Shown: positions 32,256 to 43,667, numbered from the stretch's first letter. The stretch is DNA of 64,000 nt from Takakia lepidozioides (GCA_030704615.1 CM060731.1:59810756-59874755), one strand, 5' to 3'. The notes: generated from the sequence alone by a model not told the origin. Translations and numbers: made by a program.

Positions 32256-34625
32256 CTATTTTTGAGTTTTTGAAAAACAGGGTGAAATGTGTTGAAGAAA
32301 GCAATGCTTGATTTTATCAATTGTGCAGCTGCTGCTGCAGCTTCCAGTTGACCATCTACCCATGCAGGTTTCTTGTCTGAGATGGAACTTGCCTACAACG
32401 AAGGTGTGCACCCTGTTGCCAACCTCAATGCAGGAGCGACCTGGCTCCTTTCTAACCCCTTTCACCTTCATCATTCTTCTCACCTTTGCAGTATCATCCC
32501 ACCTGCTAGCTGCAACATAGATGTTTGATAGCAACACATAAGTCGCGGCATCCTGTTCATCCCACTTGAGGATAGATGTTGCCGCACGTTCAGCCATCTC
32601 CACATTGCCATGGATTCTGCAGGCACCAAGCAAGGCCTTCCACACCACAACATCTGGATTGATTCGCATTTTATTAATCAGGTCCACTGCCTCATCCAGT
32701 TGTCCCGCACATCCAAGAAGGTCCACCATGCAGCCAAAGTGCTTTACTGTCAGAATGACACCATGATCTTGACTCAGGGAATCAAAGTAGAGTCTTCCTT
32801 CATTCAGTAGGCCAGTGTGGCTGCATGTAGAGGGAACATATATAAAGGTGATACTGTTCGGCTTCAAGCCGTTCTTTTGCATTCCTTCAAATAGTTGTAG
32901 GACTTTCCTACGACAACCATGCTGGGCATATCCTGCGATCATCACGTTCCACGACGCCACATTTCGTTCAGCCATATTGTTGAACACTCCCTTCGCATCC
33001 TCAGTGCACCCACATTTGGCATACATGTCCACCAGGGCAGTGTACAATTCCAGCTTTGACGATGTCACCATGGACCTCTTTGCCCTTTTCCAGGGCTGCC
33101 AGGCTTGCACAGGCATTGCAAACCGAAACAAACGTGATGTGGTCGGGCTTCACCCCTTCCCCCATCATTTGCTCATAGGTCTCCAAAGCCTCCATCCCGC
33201 GCCCTTGCTGTGCATACCCTGCAATCATCACACTCCACGACACCAAATTTCAATCAGCCAAACTGTTAAACACTCCCTCCGAATCCTCGATGCACCCACA
33301 TTTTGCATACATGTCCACGAGGGTATTGTTCAGAATCACATCTAGTACAATTCCTGCTTTTGCGATGCAACCATGCACCTCTTTGCCATTTTCCAGGGCT
33401 ACCAGGCTTGCAAACGCACAGACGTGATGTGGTCGGGCTTCACCCCTTCCACCATCATTGCTATAGGCTCCAAAGCCTCCATCCTGCGCCCATGTTGTGC
33501 ATACCCTGCAAGCATCACGTTCCATAACACCACATTTTATTCATCCATATTGTGGAACACTGCTGTCGCATCCTCGATGCTCCCACATTTGACATACATG
33601 TCCGCGAGGGCATTGTTCAGAATGACATTGGGTACAATTCCAGCTCTGACAATGGCGCCATGGGCCTCTTTGCCCTTTTCCAGAGCTGCCAGGATTGCAC
33701 ACGTATTGCAAACGCACACAAACGTGATGTGGTTGGGCTTCACCCCTTCCCCCCATCATTTGCTCATAGGTTTCCAAAGCCTCCACCCCACGTCCCTGCT
33801 GTGCATACCCTGCAAGCATCGCGCTCCACGATACCACATCTCATTTAGCCATATTGTTGAAAACTGCCTTTGCATCCTTAATGCACCCACATTTGGCATA
33901 CATGTCCACCAGGGCAGTGTTCAGAATGACATTTGGTACGAACGTGATGTGGTTGGGCTTCACCCCTTCGCGCATCATTTGCTCATAGGTCTCCAAAGCA
34001 TTCGTACCACACCCATGCTTGGTAAATCCTGCCAACATTATATTCCACGTGATCAAAGATTGTTGAGGCATTCTGTTGAACACTTGGTGAGCATCCATGA
34101 TGCTCCCGCACTTAACATACATGTTGGCAGTAGAAAAACATTTGGCGTGAATCCACTTTGGATAATGTGAGTAAGCACCTGCTTTCCAACTTCAAGGCCT
34201 TTCATCTTGATGCACTTATGCGAGAGACAGACATATGTATCTGAATCTGCTGAAGTGCCTCCTTGGTTTAAAGTCTGTAGAGCCTCTTTCAGTCTGCCTG
34301 CCTCACAAAGCATCATCACATGCCCAGAAGTGCCAGAAGAGGCATTGTGGACTCCCTCTCTCGATCCTCTTCCAGAAGCTGTGGTCATGGTTGAGGTGCC
34401 TGATTTTATCACCTGTGCCGCTGCAGCTGCTGCCCTTAGTTGACCATCTACGCATGCAGGTTTCTTGTAGCTATTGATCCACAGGGAATCATACGTAATC
34501 TTAGTGCTTGAAATCTGGCCCTCGTGGATGAATCTGGACCCACACTCTATCCCTTCTCCTTCAGCTATCCATGCCTCTGCACAAATCATGCATTTGTTTT
34601 TGCCCTTGCTACTAGTAGCTGACAA
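32256..34625 (-). pseudogene. PLS-class PPR protein with E domain, decayed
   Basis: Read from 34625 downward. An N-terminal region (ITYDSLWINSYKKPACVDGQ) is followed by GRLKEALQTLNQGG and PPR motifs MYVKCGSIMDAHQVFNRMPQ, TWNIMLAGFTKHGCGTNALE, then three more repeat sets at 33841-33537, 33525-33250 and 33246-33001 in shifting frames, and a long open frame 33131-32256 with LVDMYAKCGCTEDAKGVFNN, CMVDLLGCAGQLDEAVDLIN, WKALLGACRIHGNVEMAERA, YVLLSNIYVAASRWDDTAKV and the E motif CIEVGNRVHTFVVGKFH. PLS-E/DYW proteins edit or process organelle RNA. The DYW part is absent. Frameshifts near 33000, 33250, 33530 and 33840 make it a pseudogene unless introns are hidden. Confidence 0.75.
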
Positions 34626-34639
34626 TGACAGCCTAGGAA

Positions 34640-35480
34640 ATACCCAATCACACTAGTTCCTATGTTGAGTTGTATCTGCTACTCTCTGTCATCTAACAGG
34701 CATTCAACTTTTTGCCTCGGTTGTCCCACCATTGACTGGGGTCAACAAAATATTCATTCCACACCTTCTCCTCATCTCTATTACATGTTTTTGGATACTT
34801 TCCTGTTATCACATTGGCAGTATCATGTTAAAGTCATTCCAAACCAGATTCACTCAACCAGCTAACTTGCAGAATTCAACATGGAAATTTAGGGCCGATT
34901 CTGACAAGAGGAAAAAACAGGGTGAAATGTGTTGAAGAAGGTGCCTTCATTAGCAGTGCCTTGTTCTATCCATTGTGCGGCTACTGCTGCTGTTTCCAGT
35001 TGACCATGTACCCACGAAGATTTCTTGTAGTTATGGATCCACATGGAATCAAAAGTAATCTTGTGTTTGAAATCCGGCCCTCTTGGATGAATCTGGACCT
35101 CTATCCCTAGTCCTTCAGCTATCCCTGCCTGTGTTCAAACCAAAGCTTCTCCTACCTCTGTAATCTATTTTGGATACTTGGATATTTTCCTGCTGCCACA
35201 TCGGCAAACCACCACAGATACACCCAACGAGCTAATTTACAGAATTCAATATGCATCTCAGGGCCGAGTCTGATGAGAGGGCAAAACAGGTTGAAATAGG
35301 TCGAAGAAGAAGGTGCCCTCACCACATTGTCCTTGACCTTGTGGCATGACCCATGGAGGATTTGACCATCAACCCAAAAGGACCCTTGTGTGTGCTGCTT
35401 GTGTCTGTAGTAAGGTGATGTCGGATTGGTCTGTGAGAACCACCACGGTGCAGCTGACAGAGATTGAAACACGGCCTGCT
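34640..35480 (-). pseudogene. Duplicated leader-type sequence of the PPR locus
   Basis: 34980-35135 repeats, at DNA level, the segment 34438-34590 (GTTGACCAT... to ...CCTTCAGCTATCC), and both resemble 56930-57070 inside the CACTA element. Minus-strand frame 35152-35472 (MFQSLSAAPWWFSQTNPTSP, KVKDNVVRAPSSSTYFNLFC) has a counterpart at 57340-57600. I do not recognise the protein; it may be an exon upstream of the PPR repeats or a separate gene captured with it. Confidence 0.4.
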
Positions 35481-35935
35481 AAGACCGAGCTGACTCTCGC
35501 AAGAACCTTGTAAACATAATCAGGAAGAATATCAAATCATGGTACTAATAGGAGCCAAGAGCCCACATGTACAGGATGGACAAACTTCTTCACATCGTGC
35601 ATTAAGAAAAAGCCACACCTTGCGATTGCGGCCTTCATGCAGAGAAGCCTGAGAGACAGCTCGAGAACTCATTTTTGATTCGGGCAGTCCGGGCAGATTC
35701 TAAACAAAATGACGACGATGACTGGCTATGTTGATGTGGCACTATGACACCCTATATCTGCTCTACGCTAAACGTTCGGTCCGCTGCCGGTTCTTTGTTT
35801 TTTTTTAGAACTTCGGTTATATATCCAAATAACCTTCTTGACAACCTCCGACGGTTTGTAGCTGAGTCAAAGAACCTCCCAACACTCGTTAAAATGTCCA
35901 TAGGAGTGAGAATGGTACCTAGTAGGCCAATTTGA
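35481..35935. other. No recognisable feature
   Basis: Flank between PPR debris and the SINE upstream of RPS4. Short frames only. Confidence 0.35.
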
Positions 35936-35939
35936 TGCA

Positions 35940-36133
35940 CTAAGGGTGGACAGCAAATAGTGGGCAAGAAAATTCATAAGTTGGCCATCAGCAAACAATA
36001 TTGCAAGGGAAAAAACTCAGGGTTTATTAAGGTAAATCCAAAAACAATGTAAGAGATATCTTGTCAGTGTGGATTCGAACCCAGGACCATAGAAACCCAG
36101 TGCCCTAACTGGTGGCTAGAACGGCTGAGGGCT
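35940..36133 (-). mobile_element. tRNA-derived SINE candidate next to RPS4
   Basis: On the minus strand the head begins AGCCCTCAGCCGTTCTAGCC at about 36133 and contains a clean B box GGTTCGAATCC (complement of 36071-36081) about 50 nt in, with a decayed A box. The 3' body runs towards 35940. It ends only about 20 bp from the telo-box of the RPS4 leader. Not a functional tRNA, since the arms do not pair properly. Confidence 0.5.
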
Positions 36134-36153
36134 ATGAAAGAGGGCACATGTAG

Positions 36154-36163
36154 ATTAGGGTTT
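36154..36163 (+). promoter_or_regulatory. Telo-box-like motif in RPS4 leader
   Basis: ATTAGGGTTT is the reverse complement of AAACCCTAAT, the telo-box common near transcription starts of plant ribosomal protein genes. It is followed by a pyrimidine-rich stretch (TTTCTTTTTC) resembling a 5' TOP-like start and lies 128 bp before the ATG. Confidence 0.6.
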
Positions 36164-36281
36164 CTTTTTCGTGGCTGCTTGTGCTCAAGCTCCTGCCGCC
36201 ATCGCTGCTGTGTGTGTTCTCGCTGTGGTGTAGAAGGGCGGTGGTTGCTTCGGGCAAGCCGTCAGCGAGGAGCTTGCAGCT

Positions 36282-38240
36282 ATGGTACAGTCCCTCATCC
36301 CATGACGCAAAGGAAATCTAGACACTACATCTCTTATTGCACAGAACCGAGGGACACTCTCAATGATGTTTTGAGATTTTTTCATGGAAGACGGGTGAAG
36401 GGCTCACTGTATCGGGGCGTATGGAATGCAGGCTCGTGGTTTGAAGAAGCATCTGAAGAGGCTCAATGCCCCCAAACATTGGATGCTTGCTAAGCTCGGT
36501 GGTGTTTTTGTAAGTGAACTTGACGAGAGTTGCCAACAGCGTCGTCCATTTTGTTGAGTGCGATTTTTTTTTTCCTTCTTGGATCTGACCAAGATCATCC
36601 TGGGTGTCGGAACGTGATTTGTGATCATTCTTGACCGTCCGCACTAAGAACAGATGTGTATCTGTGTACTTGATCTTAGTCTGTTAGGCTGCTTTAATAT
36701 GTGGTCGCTCGCCAGGCACCCAAGCCATCACCAGGGCCTCACAAGGAGAGAGAATGCCTGCCGCTGGTGGTGATGTTGAGGAACAGACTCAAGTATGCCC
36801 TCACTTACAGAGAAGTGGTTGCAATCGTCATGCAACGCCTGATCGAAGTAGATGGAAAAGTTCGTACCGACAAGTGCTATCCAGCTGGCTTCATGGGTGA
36901 GTATCTGTATCATATCCAACGTACCGTGGATAAGTAACTTTCATGCTCCTACTACTAGAACGGTACAATGGTTAACTGATGTCAGGAGCTCGATATCAGT
37001 AAAACCAGCATTTTCAGTTTTAGGGTAGCATGTTACTGTTTACGAATTCCCGTTGGCAGTTCTGGAAGAAGGGTTCTTTGAGAGTTGACTTCGAAAATTT
37101 TAGTTGGTTATGATGTCTTAGGGAAGAGTGGAAGGGAGATGTAGCCTTGCAATAGGAAAAAGATTATGCACATTTCTAACATCTAAAGCCTGCACGAGTA
37201 CTTGTCTCTAACAGTGATGATAGGTGGATGTGTCCCTGTTATTTTGGTCTGTCACTAGCTCTTTCGGTTGTTCCAATTCTGGCTTATGGATGACATGGAC
37301 TCTGACAAAGACGCCATTTAATGCCTTGCAGATGTTATCTCGATTGCTAAAACAAACGAGAACTTCCGGCTCTTGTACGACAGCAAGGGACGTTTCACTC
37401 TCCACCACGTCAGTGCAGAGGAGGCAAAGGTATGAGACTTGTGTGGAGTGAAGATTTTGCCAGTGTCTTTAGCCTCTATTCAAGCACTATAAGTTGACCT
37501 GGCAAGAGATGAGTGACACTGCTCAATTCAAGGTTCCTTCTTTTTATGTGTTTTTGTTTTGCTGTGGAATGCAGTACAAGCTGTGCAAAGTGCGTGCAGC
37601 TCAGTTTGGTGACAAAGGTGTGCCCTATATCAGCACCTTTGATGGTCGCACCATCAGGTAGGGATTTCCACCAAATGTTTATCAGCGTTGAACCCCAGTG
37701 ATTCACTGGGACATTTGAAACTACAAAATCCGTGATTTTTGCAGCATGGGTTGTTTAATTCTGATGTGTCTGCAAGGACCAATTTTTGTACTGCAAGGTG
37801 ATTTGTCTCTTTCTTCATTTCTCAGATATATAAGCATGAAGGCTCGCACCAGCTTTGATGAAGTATTTCTGACTTGAAAGTGTTCCTTCAGATATCCTGA
37901 CCCCCTCATCAAAGTCAATGACACAGTCAAAATCAACATCGAGACTGGCAAGGTGGTGGAGTTTATCAAGTTCAACATTGGCAACATTGTCATGGTGACT
38001 GGGGGGCGCAACAGAGGGCGTGTCGGAGTCATCCATCACCGTGAAAAGCATAAGGGAAGCTTTGACATTATCCATGTCACTGATGCTGTGGGTCACCAGT
38101 TTGCCACTCGAATGGGAAATGTGTTCACCATTGGGCAGGGAACCAAGCCCTGGGTGACCTTGCCGCGAGGCAAGGGTATCAAGCTCTCAATTGTGGAGGA
38201 GGCAAAGAAGCGTGCTGTTTCTTCTAAAGTTGCTGCCTAG
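36282..38240 (+). CDS. RPS4: 40S ribosomal protein S4 (eS4)
   Basis: Six exons: 36282-36284 (ATG only), 36432-36509, 36716-36896, 37332-37429, 37575-37657 and 37892-38240, all with GT-AG introns and matching phases, give 263 residues, the usual eS4 length. Recognisable blocks are [19 protein letters not shown] (exon 2), [14 protein letters not shown] and [13 protein letters not shown] with [13 protein letters not shown] (S4 RNA-binding domain, exon 3), [11 protein letters not shown] (exon 4), [20 protein letters not shown] (exon 5) and the KOW/C-terminal region [20 protein letters not shown] with [14 protein letters not shown] (exon 6). eS4 is a structural protein of the small cytosolic subunit. 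An intron directly after the ATG also occurs in flowering-plant RPS4 genes. No damage seen. Confidence 0.96.
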
Positions 38241-39739
38241 GGTGTACTTTGCGAAATCTCTTTCACAGAGATGGTTTTTTATATGGAAATGTGGCATTTT
38301 TCTTATTGAGCAGAGGCTTTTCAGAATATTGTGCTCAAAGTATGCTCCACCCGCAATGTCATTTTATACCTCTCTGGTCAATTCATTGATGGGTCCGTTG
38401 TTTGAGAAGTTGGTGAGTAGTTTACTAGTGCAGATGGAAACTCATACACCAGTCTCCTCTTGTCCTCAGAACTAAATGCCTCGTGTCTGCCTTGGAGGAT
38501 TGGTGCCTTCTGCAAACCCAAATATTTCTTATCATTTTGTTCCTCAAATATTAGATACCAGGCTTACATCAACTTTTTGTTTGTAACTTTCGAATTACCA
38601 TAAGACCTTATAGAAATTGTGGAACCTGAGGTGCAGTAAGCCAACTACTGTCCAGTGTGGAAGCATGCTTGCTGGGTTAGAAAACTGGTAGTGCTTGTGT
38701 TATCACTGTTGTCTAACCTTGGCCACTTGCATGCTACCCATGTTGGTTTCACAGTGCATTGTTTCCTTGCGGCAGTAAATGTAGTTGGCCCTGAGTATCT
38801 GATTGCAGTGTTGCGTGGTAGGCAGTTGGTTTGGCTGTGATCTCTTCACTGGTTTTCGTGACTTTTGAGAGTTGCCACCTGTCTAAGCAGGAGGATTCAG
38901 CAATCCTGCAGGATGCATTCTCCATGTGGAACCATAGAAGAGTGCTGTCTTGGCACTTTTGCAGTTGCTAGGTTGGTTTCTGGGTATGTAGCAGTGTTGG
39001 ACTGGTATCAGGTTTTGCTTATACCAGGTAGGTTCCTGGTAGGAAGCAATTTTGTTTTTGTGCTCTGGTAGGTTGTTAAATAATGTGTTGGATGTGTTTG
39101 GCTGGTATGTAGCTTGTTTGGACTTTGGACATCAAAATTCATATTGAACTGGTGGCAAGCAATGTTAAGTAATTACAGATGCTGATATATGTTACTTTGC
39201 AAGCATGTGCCTGCAGGGTTTTTGTACTTGGATACATCATCAGTGATTTGGATATGAGTCTGGCAGACTGTGAGCTAGAGGTGTTTTTTAAAAGTCTTAA
39301 TAGTAATTGTTTTCCAGGACTGTTCACTTACAGCCTTGTTACAGGCCTTGGTATGCACATGTGAATTCCAGAAGAATAATTGTGAGTCATTTGGCCCCAG
39401 ATACAAAGGCTGGTGTAAGTAGGAGCAGTTAGCTACAAATGGGTTATGGGTTCATTATCCAGGTGATTGTAGCTTGTAACCTGGATCAAATTGTGCACCT
39501 CCTTGAAAATTTCCCTTCCAGAGTCCAGGGAGGTACAAGTTTCAACTTGCAACCCCTACAGAGTATCTGCAAGTGTGCCCACTCCTGCAGTCTGCCAACA
39601 ACTGAAATAATGTTGTCTATACCTCACTACTGCATTGTGAGGTATGAGATACTACCTAGGCCAGTTCACAACTTTTCGCAAACCTGTTGCACGCACATTT
39701 GAAGTACTAAAATACACTTAATACTGCATTTTGCTTGTT
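38241..39739. other. 3' flank of RPS4; no gene recognised
   Basis: The first part is probably 3' untranslated region. The rest is T- and G-rich unique-looking sequence with repeated words around TTGG and GGTAGG but no ordered repeat. Open frames are short and unrecognised. Confidence 0.35.
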
Positions 39740-40560
39740 TCACAAGTAATACAAACCCAATTTGGAAGTGGTGAAAACACTTTGGACATTTTGGGAGTAA
39801 CCACCACACCCCAAGATTCTGGATGATGTGAATAGTTGCACTAGAGGATATCTGATCAGCCCAAAAGCAACAGCCAGCTTCTCACTAAGAGCATGGCCAG
39901 CAAGGGCCATTTCAGACTCGCCAACTCCATTCTGCCGTGGCCTGCGGGTTTGGGGCTCTCCCCGCGTCCCCAGCAACACCATCCCACTCCTTATAGTGCC
40001 AGCAGTCTCGCAAATCCACACTTCAAGCATGGCATGTAGAATTCCGTTGCTGTCCCCAAAAACCCCCCACGGCAACGACTTATCCGGGCATTATCCGGGC
40101 ATTCTCGCTCACAGGTGGCGTGGTAGGTGGCAGGACCCACAAGTCAACGTAACCATCTCAGCCTGTTGCGCATCTCAGCCGTGCTCCCAGCGGGGGAGGG
40201 GGGGGGGTTTGCCATGGGAGGCTGCCATGTTGTTGGCCTTCACATCAGCTGCCACACTACTATATGGGCTCTGGGCCCAAAATGGACTAGTATAATGCCG
40301 TTGGCGTGTCTGTTTACCGCACCACTGCTGGTCATTGTCTAAGGTGCCCGAGTGAAAATGCCTTTTGCTCCTCCAAATTATGTAACACAAGCCATGTGTC
40401 AGGCACATACCCAGCCTCCTTCATGTGCTAAGAAAACCTCAAGTCACCATGAATTTCCTTAATTTGTGGATGAACTTTGTCTTGTACAACAAATATATGT
40501 GCCTGATTGTCAACCTCAACGCAGCTGCGGCATGCAGGCCCTTTTCTGACAGCAGGAAAG
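39740..40560 (-). pseudogene. PPR E+/DYW domain remnant, interrupted
   Basis: From 40560 downward the minus strand shows GPACRSCVEVDNQAHIFVVQ, HPQIKEIHGDL and, after a stop, HMKEAGYVPDTWLVLHNLEE, the E+ domain and start of DYW. After about 430 bp of unrelated GC-rich sequence it resumes at about 39900 with HALSEKLAVAFGLI and a decayed tail ending near FHHF (39760s), the DYW core. DYW domains are cytidine deaminases for organelle RNA editing. The HxE motif is degraded to SEK context and the CxxC pair is lost, so it is dead. The intervening block is probably an insertion of unknown type. Confidence 0.6.
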
Positions 40561-41073
40561 CAGGTAAATGCCCACAATATCCAAAGTGGATTCAAGCCCA
40601 ACATCATTCTACTCAACACCCTTGTCAACATGTATGCTACGTGTGGGAGTCTGGTGGACGCGTGCTAAGTGTTCCAAAGAATGCGTGATTGAGATGTGTT
40701 TACGTGGACTATAATGACTACAGGATGGGTGTGGTAAGGAAGCTTTTAGTATCTATGACCAAATGCAACTCAAAGGGGTGGCGCCGAACATGATGACTTT
40801 CATTTGTGTCCCCAATGCGTGTGCCAGCCTACGAACACTCGAGAAGGGTAAGTAGGTCCATGCCGACATTAGCAAGAGTGGGATTTTGTCTAGTACCATT
40901 CTGGAGACTGCCCTTGTTATGCCAAATGTGGGAACATGAAAGATGCATGTCAAGCGTTCAACCATATGGATAAAACCAAATGAGGTCACATGGAGCACAA
41001 TGATCGCAGGATATACCCAGCTGTTTGCTGCTGGGAAGTGGGATGACCAAGCAAAGATGAGGAAAACGTTTTA
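40556..41073 (+). pseudogene. PPR motif fragment, opposite orientation
   Basis: Plus-strand reading gives NIQSGFKPNIILLNTLVNMY followed by a decayed CGSLVDAC.VFQRM, a TWTIM block, then GVAPNMMTFICVPNACASLR in another frame and WSTMIAGY near 41000. Stops and frameshifts are frequent. It lies head-on against the minus-strand E+/DYW remnant, so the locus is a rearranged composite and not one gene. Confidence 0.6.
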
Positions 41074-41844
41074 ATTCTGATGCACCCCTACAAGAGATAG
41101 AGATAATATTTTCAAATGGAGAGCCTCTTTCAGTTGTCCTACCTTGCAGAGGTCTCTTTAATCCCCACAAAAGCTAGAATAGTTCTTGTTGACTTGCTCA
41201 TTTTTCCCTTTTGCAGGGGTGATGGTGGAGGTGGTACTCTTACTATAAGTCTGATTTGTCACAAGAAATTGTGACGTCCTATTTCAATCTTGCCATCCTG
41301 CATGCCTCAAAACTCTTAATACAGAGCTGGTGTGCACATAGAACAAATCAATACCCAGAGATGTAACTTTTCACGACAATTGTACAAACCTATAGCCATT
41401 GATTCAACCGTTAGAGATTTAGCAATGCCAAATTCCATCCACCAAGTTAGTATCAAAATAATATGATCCATTGTATCCTTGGCATGACACAAAGGCGGTT
41501 TGACCAACTCTCCCTCCAAAGACCCGCCTTTTTACAGTTATGTCTTAAGTTGCATAAGTCTCATGATCTTGCACTTCTCTATAACACCAAGAATAGGTAG
41601 CTAAGCAAACAATGCTCCGCGCATCTTTCAAATAGGGAACAACCATGCACAACAAACTTTCTGCCCTATAGACAAGGAAGAACAATGTACGGATAGAAAA
41701 CAGGAAGAAATTAGATGTTAGACATGAGACCCAAGAATATATATACTAAACAACTTGAACATATTCATGCTAGCTCCAATCAGAAGTCAAGACTCTTTCA
41801 CATCATAAAGCCTCACCTTATCCATACTGTTGTGCAAACATGTG
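41074..41844. other. Intergenic; possible zinc-knuckle LINE fragment
   Basis: Minus-strand frame 41316-41519 contains PPLCHAKDTMDHIILILTWW, which faintly resembles the zf-RVT tail of plant LINE ORF2 (C..C...D...H). The evidence is too thin for a call. Nothing else recognised. Confidence 0.25.
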
Positions 41845-41849
41845 AAGGA

Positions 41850-42436
41850 TGTTCCGATCATAGTCCAGAGGAACTTACCAGGAATAAATACTAGAAGTTA
41901 CCAAGTTACCATGTTTATCGTGATCTATCATAATCTACCATGATTTACCATAAGTTACCATAAGTTACCAAGTCACCGGAAGTTTATCAAATTACCGAGA
42001 GAAACTTGGGAAACTGCTCAGGAAGCTTCATTTGGAGGAAGTTTCTCTATCAAGAAACATTTGTTTAACCTTGGAAACTGCTCCATAAAGAAACCTCCTT
42101 TGGAGAAGTCTCTTAGGGAACCTCCTAATAGCCAGTATATATAGAAGACGAGACTGGACACTCTTCAGTCTCGACAGCACAAGTTCAAACTACTCTTGTT
42201 TCCAGTTCCCAGTACTCTAGCCCAGTTTCCAGTATTTGGTACTCCAGTCCAGTTTCCAGCATTCCAGTATTCAAGTCGTGTTCCAATATCTTGTACTCTT
42301 GTTCATTGTTATAAAGATTGTCTTTATTCCTATTTACTCATCATACATTCGACCATGCAGACCTTGAGGTTCTTGCTAGTCTTCTACCTCTCGTCTGATC
42401 TTTTGTTTATGTTCAGTCATGTTCTCGTCCTTGACA
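41850..42436 (+). repeat. 5' LTR of gypsy copy 2
   Basis: 587 bp, starting TGTTCCGATCATAG (diverged from TGTCACGGACATAG) and ending CCTTGACA. TATA box and hairpin block conserved near 42135-42175, with a CGCC to CGAC change in the R-region complement in this LTR. Confidence 0.88.
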
Positions 42437-42437
42437 G

Positions 42438-42453
42438 GTTGGCGAGACTGAAG
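42438..42453 (+). promoter_or_regulatory. Primer binding site of gypsy copy 2
   Basis: GTTGGCGAGACTGAAG is the exact reverse complement of CTTCAGTCTCGCCAAC at 58031-58046 in this element's 3' LTR, just after the LTR TATA box. Sixteen paired bases with no mismatch. Confidence 0.65.
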
Positions 42454-42474
42454 TTTGTTCCTTAGTTAGTTAAG

Positions 42475-42687
42475 ATAAAAGACACATTTGCAGAAATGGT
42501 CGCCACAATGCAGAGTCTGAAACTCCTGATGCAAGAACTTCGTTACATCTAATGCCCAAACTACAAGTTGGATCAGTCTCAAGATCTTAGCACCACTTCT
42601 CAACATTTGCAACAACAAATTTCAGAGTTGAAGGAGTCGAATAATGGATCTTCAACCTTACGAGTCCATATTACAACAACTCCTACT
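42475..42687 (+). pseudogene. gag: gag start of gypsy copy 2 (left of CACTA insertion)
   Basis: Matches 8024-8235 of copy 1 (ACATTTGC.GAAATGGTC, TCAGTCTCAAGATCTT, GGATCTTCAACC) and stops at CCTACT, directly followed by a CACTA terminus at 42688. The initiator ATG is mutated to ATA. The rest of gag lies inverted at 45693 and below. Confidence 0.75.
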
Positions 42688-42766
42688 CACTACAAGAGAT
42701 GAGCGTTTTTTTTTAGGACTACGGCTTTGGCGGAGTCATAAAAACTGCACTAGGTACATGACTACG
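42688..42766 (+). mobile_element. Left terminus of nested CACTA element
   Basis: CACTACAAGAGATGAGCG begins directly after gag and after ACT (42685-42687). It matches the other terminus at 45694 (CACTACAACAGATGAGTG) at 16 of 18 positions. Only 79 bp remain before the sequence jumps into an inverted LTR at 42767, which marks the left inversion breakpoint. Confidence 0.75.
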
Positions 42767-43109
42767 AAGTTTCCAAGGTTAAACAAAGCTTTCTTGATGG
42801 AGGAGTTTCCTTAAACAAGGATGGTATCTTGATGGAGAAGTTTCATTAAACCAAAGAGGTATCTTGATGGAGAAATTTCATTAAACAAATGAAGTATCTT
42901 GATGGAGAAGTTTCCTCCAAAATAAGCTTCCTGAGCAGTTTCCCAAGTTATTCTCGATAATTTGTAAAACCCGGTGACTTGATAACTAATGGTAACTTAT
43001 GATAAATCATAGTAGATCATAATAAATCACGATAATTTTCGGTAACATGGTAATTTGGTAACTTCTAGTATTTACTCCTGATAAGTTCTTCTGGGCTATG
43101 TCCGTGACA
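42767..43109 (-). repeat. 3' LTR of gypsy copy 2, first part, inverted
   Basis: Minus strand starts TGTCACGGACATAGCCCAGA at 43109 and runs through the TTACCATGA-type array and five CTTCTCCATCAAGATACC minisatellite units until about 42767, where it stops in mid-LTR. The missing second part is at 57970-58292 on the plus strand. Confidence 0.82.
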
Positions 43110-43135
43110 TCACCCCTCCTCTAGCGCTGAGTTGC

Positions 43136-43537
43136 TTAGAGCTGGAGAAAATCCAAAATCCGGCGAATGGTACTTGCCAAGTATTCGGCTCTTCGTTCTT
43201 GATTCAAATGATTTATAGGTCCCTGTAACCATCGATAGTGTCCAACACCTTGAATTTGGGACCACGCAATTATTTGAGCATTCTGATTTTCGAAACTGCC
43301 GTCAAATATGATTTCATTGCCCCCTGGGTTCGAAGCCTCAACCTCCAACAGAATTATCAGACTTCGAGTATGCTCCATTTGCCATCGTACGAGATCCAGA
43401 CGAGGAACTACACGTCGAATTGGTGGCCCATCATCTCGAGAGTGTCGGCGTGATGTTGAAGGTCGTGAGAGTCGGAACGGCTGATCTAGTAGTTGGGTAA
43501 GTGACAGCTCGAATGTATTTAGTTCATGTGACTCCAT
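43136..43537 (-). CDS. Accessory ORF of gypsy copy 2 (open)
   Basis: An uninterrupted 133-codon frame starting MESHELNTFELSLTQLLDQP and ending RRILDFLQL, homologous to the frame at 12698-13099 of copy 1, which has one stop. The open frame extends upstream to 43645 without another ATG. It lies between the chromodomain stop (43668) and the polypurine tract. TATATATA at 43576-43584 precedes the ATG by about 40 bp on this strand. Compared with copy 1 most differences are single substitutions and the frame length is kept, while neighbouring pol is riddled with breaks. Function unknown. Confidence 0.5.
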   Translation of the reverse strand: MESHELNTFELSLTQLLDQPFRLSRPSTSRRHSRDDGPPIRRVVPRLDLVRWQMEHTRSLIILLEVEASNPGGNEIIFDGSFENQNAQIIAWSQIQGVGHYRWLQGPINHLNQERRAEYLASTIRRILDFLQL

Positions 43538-43667
43538 ACTGCCAATACAAGATGTAAGAGTGCTGGAACTGTAGCTATATATATTGATGTGTGGTGCTTC
43601 TGCCTCCTTAGCGTGTATCAGGTACACTGAATGTGGAGTTTTCACCTTGAAGCTAACTTGGCTGACA

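Noticed and set aside
36062-36133. Possible tRNA gene upstream of RPS4
   Set aside because: Clean B box, but the A box and acceptor stem are degenerate.
37205-37320. Box C/D snoRNA in RPS4 intron 3
   Set aside because: GTGATGA near 37212 and CTGA near 37306 are present, but no terminal stem or convincing guide element was found; the motifs are short enough to occur by chance.
41316-41519. LINE ORF2 fragment with zf-RVT
   Set aside because: Only one short Cys/His-like segment and no RT motifs nearby.
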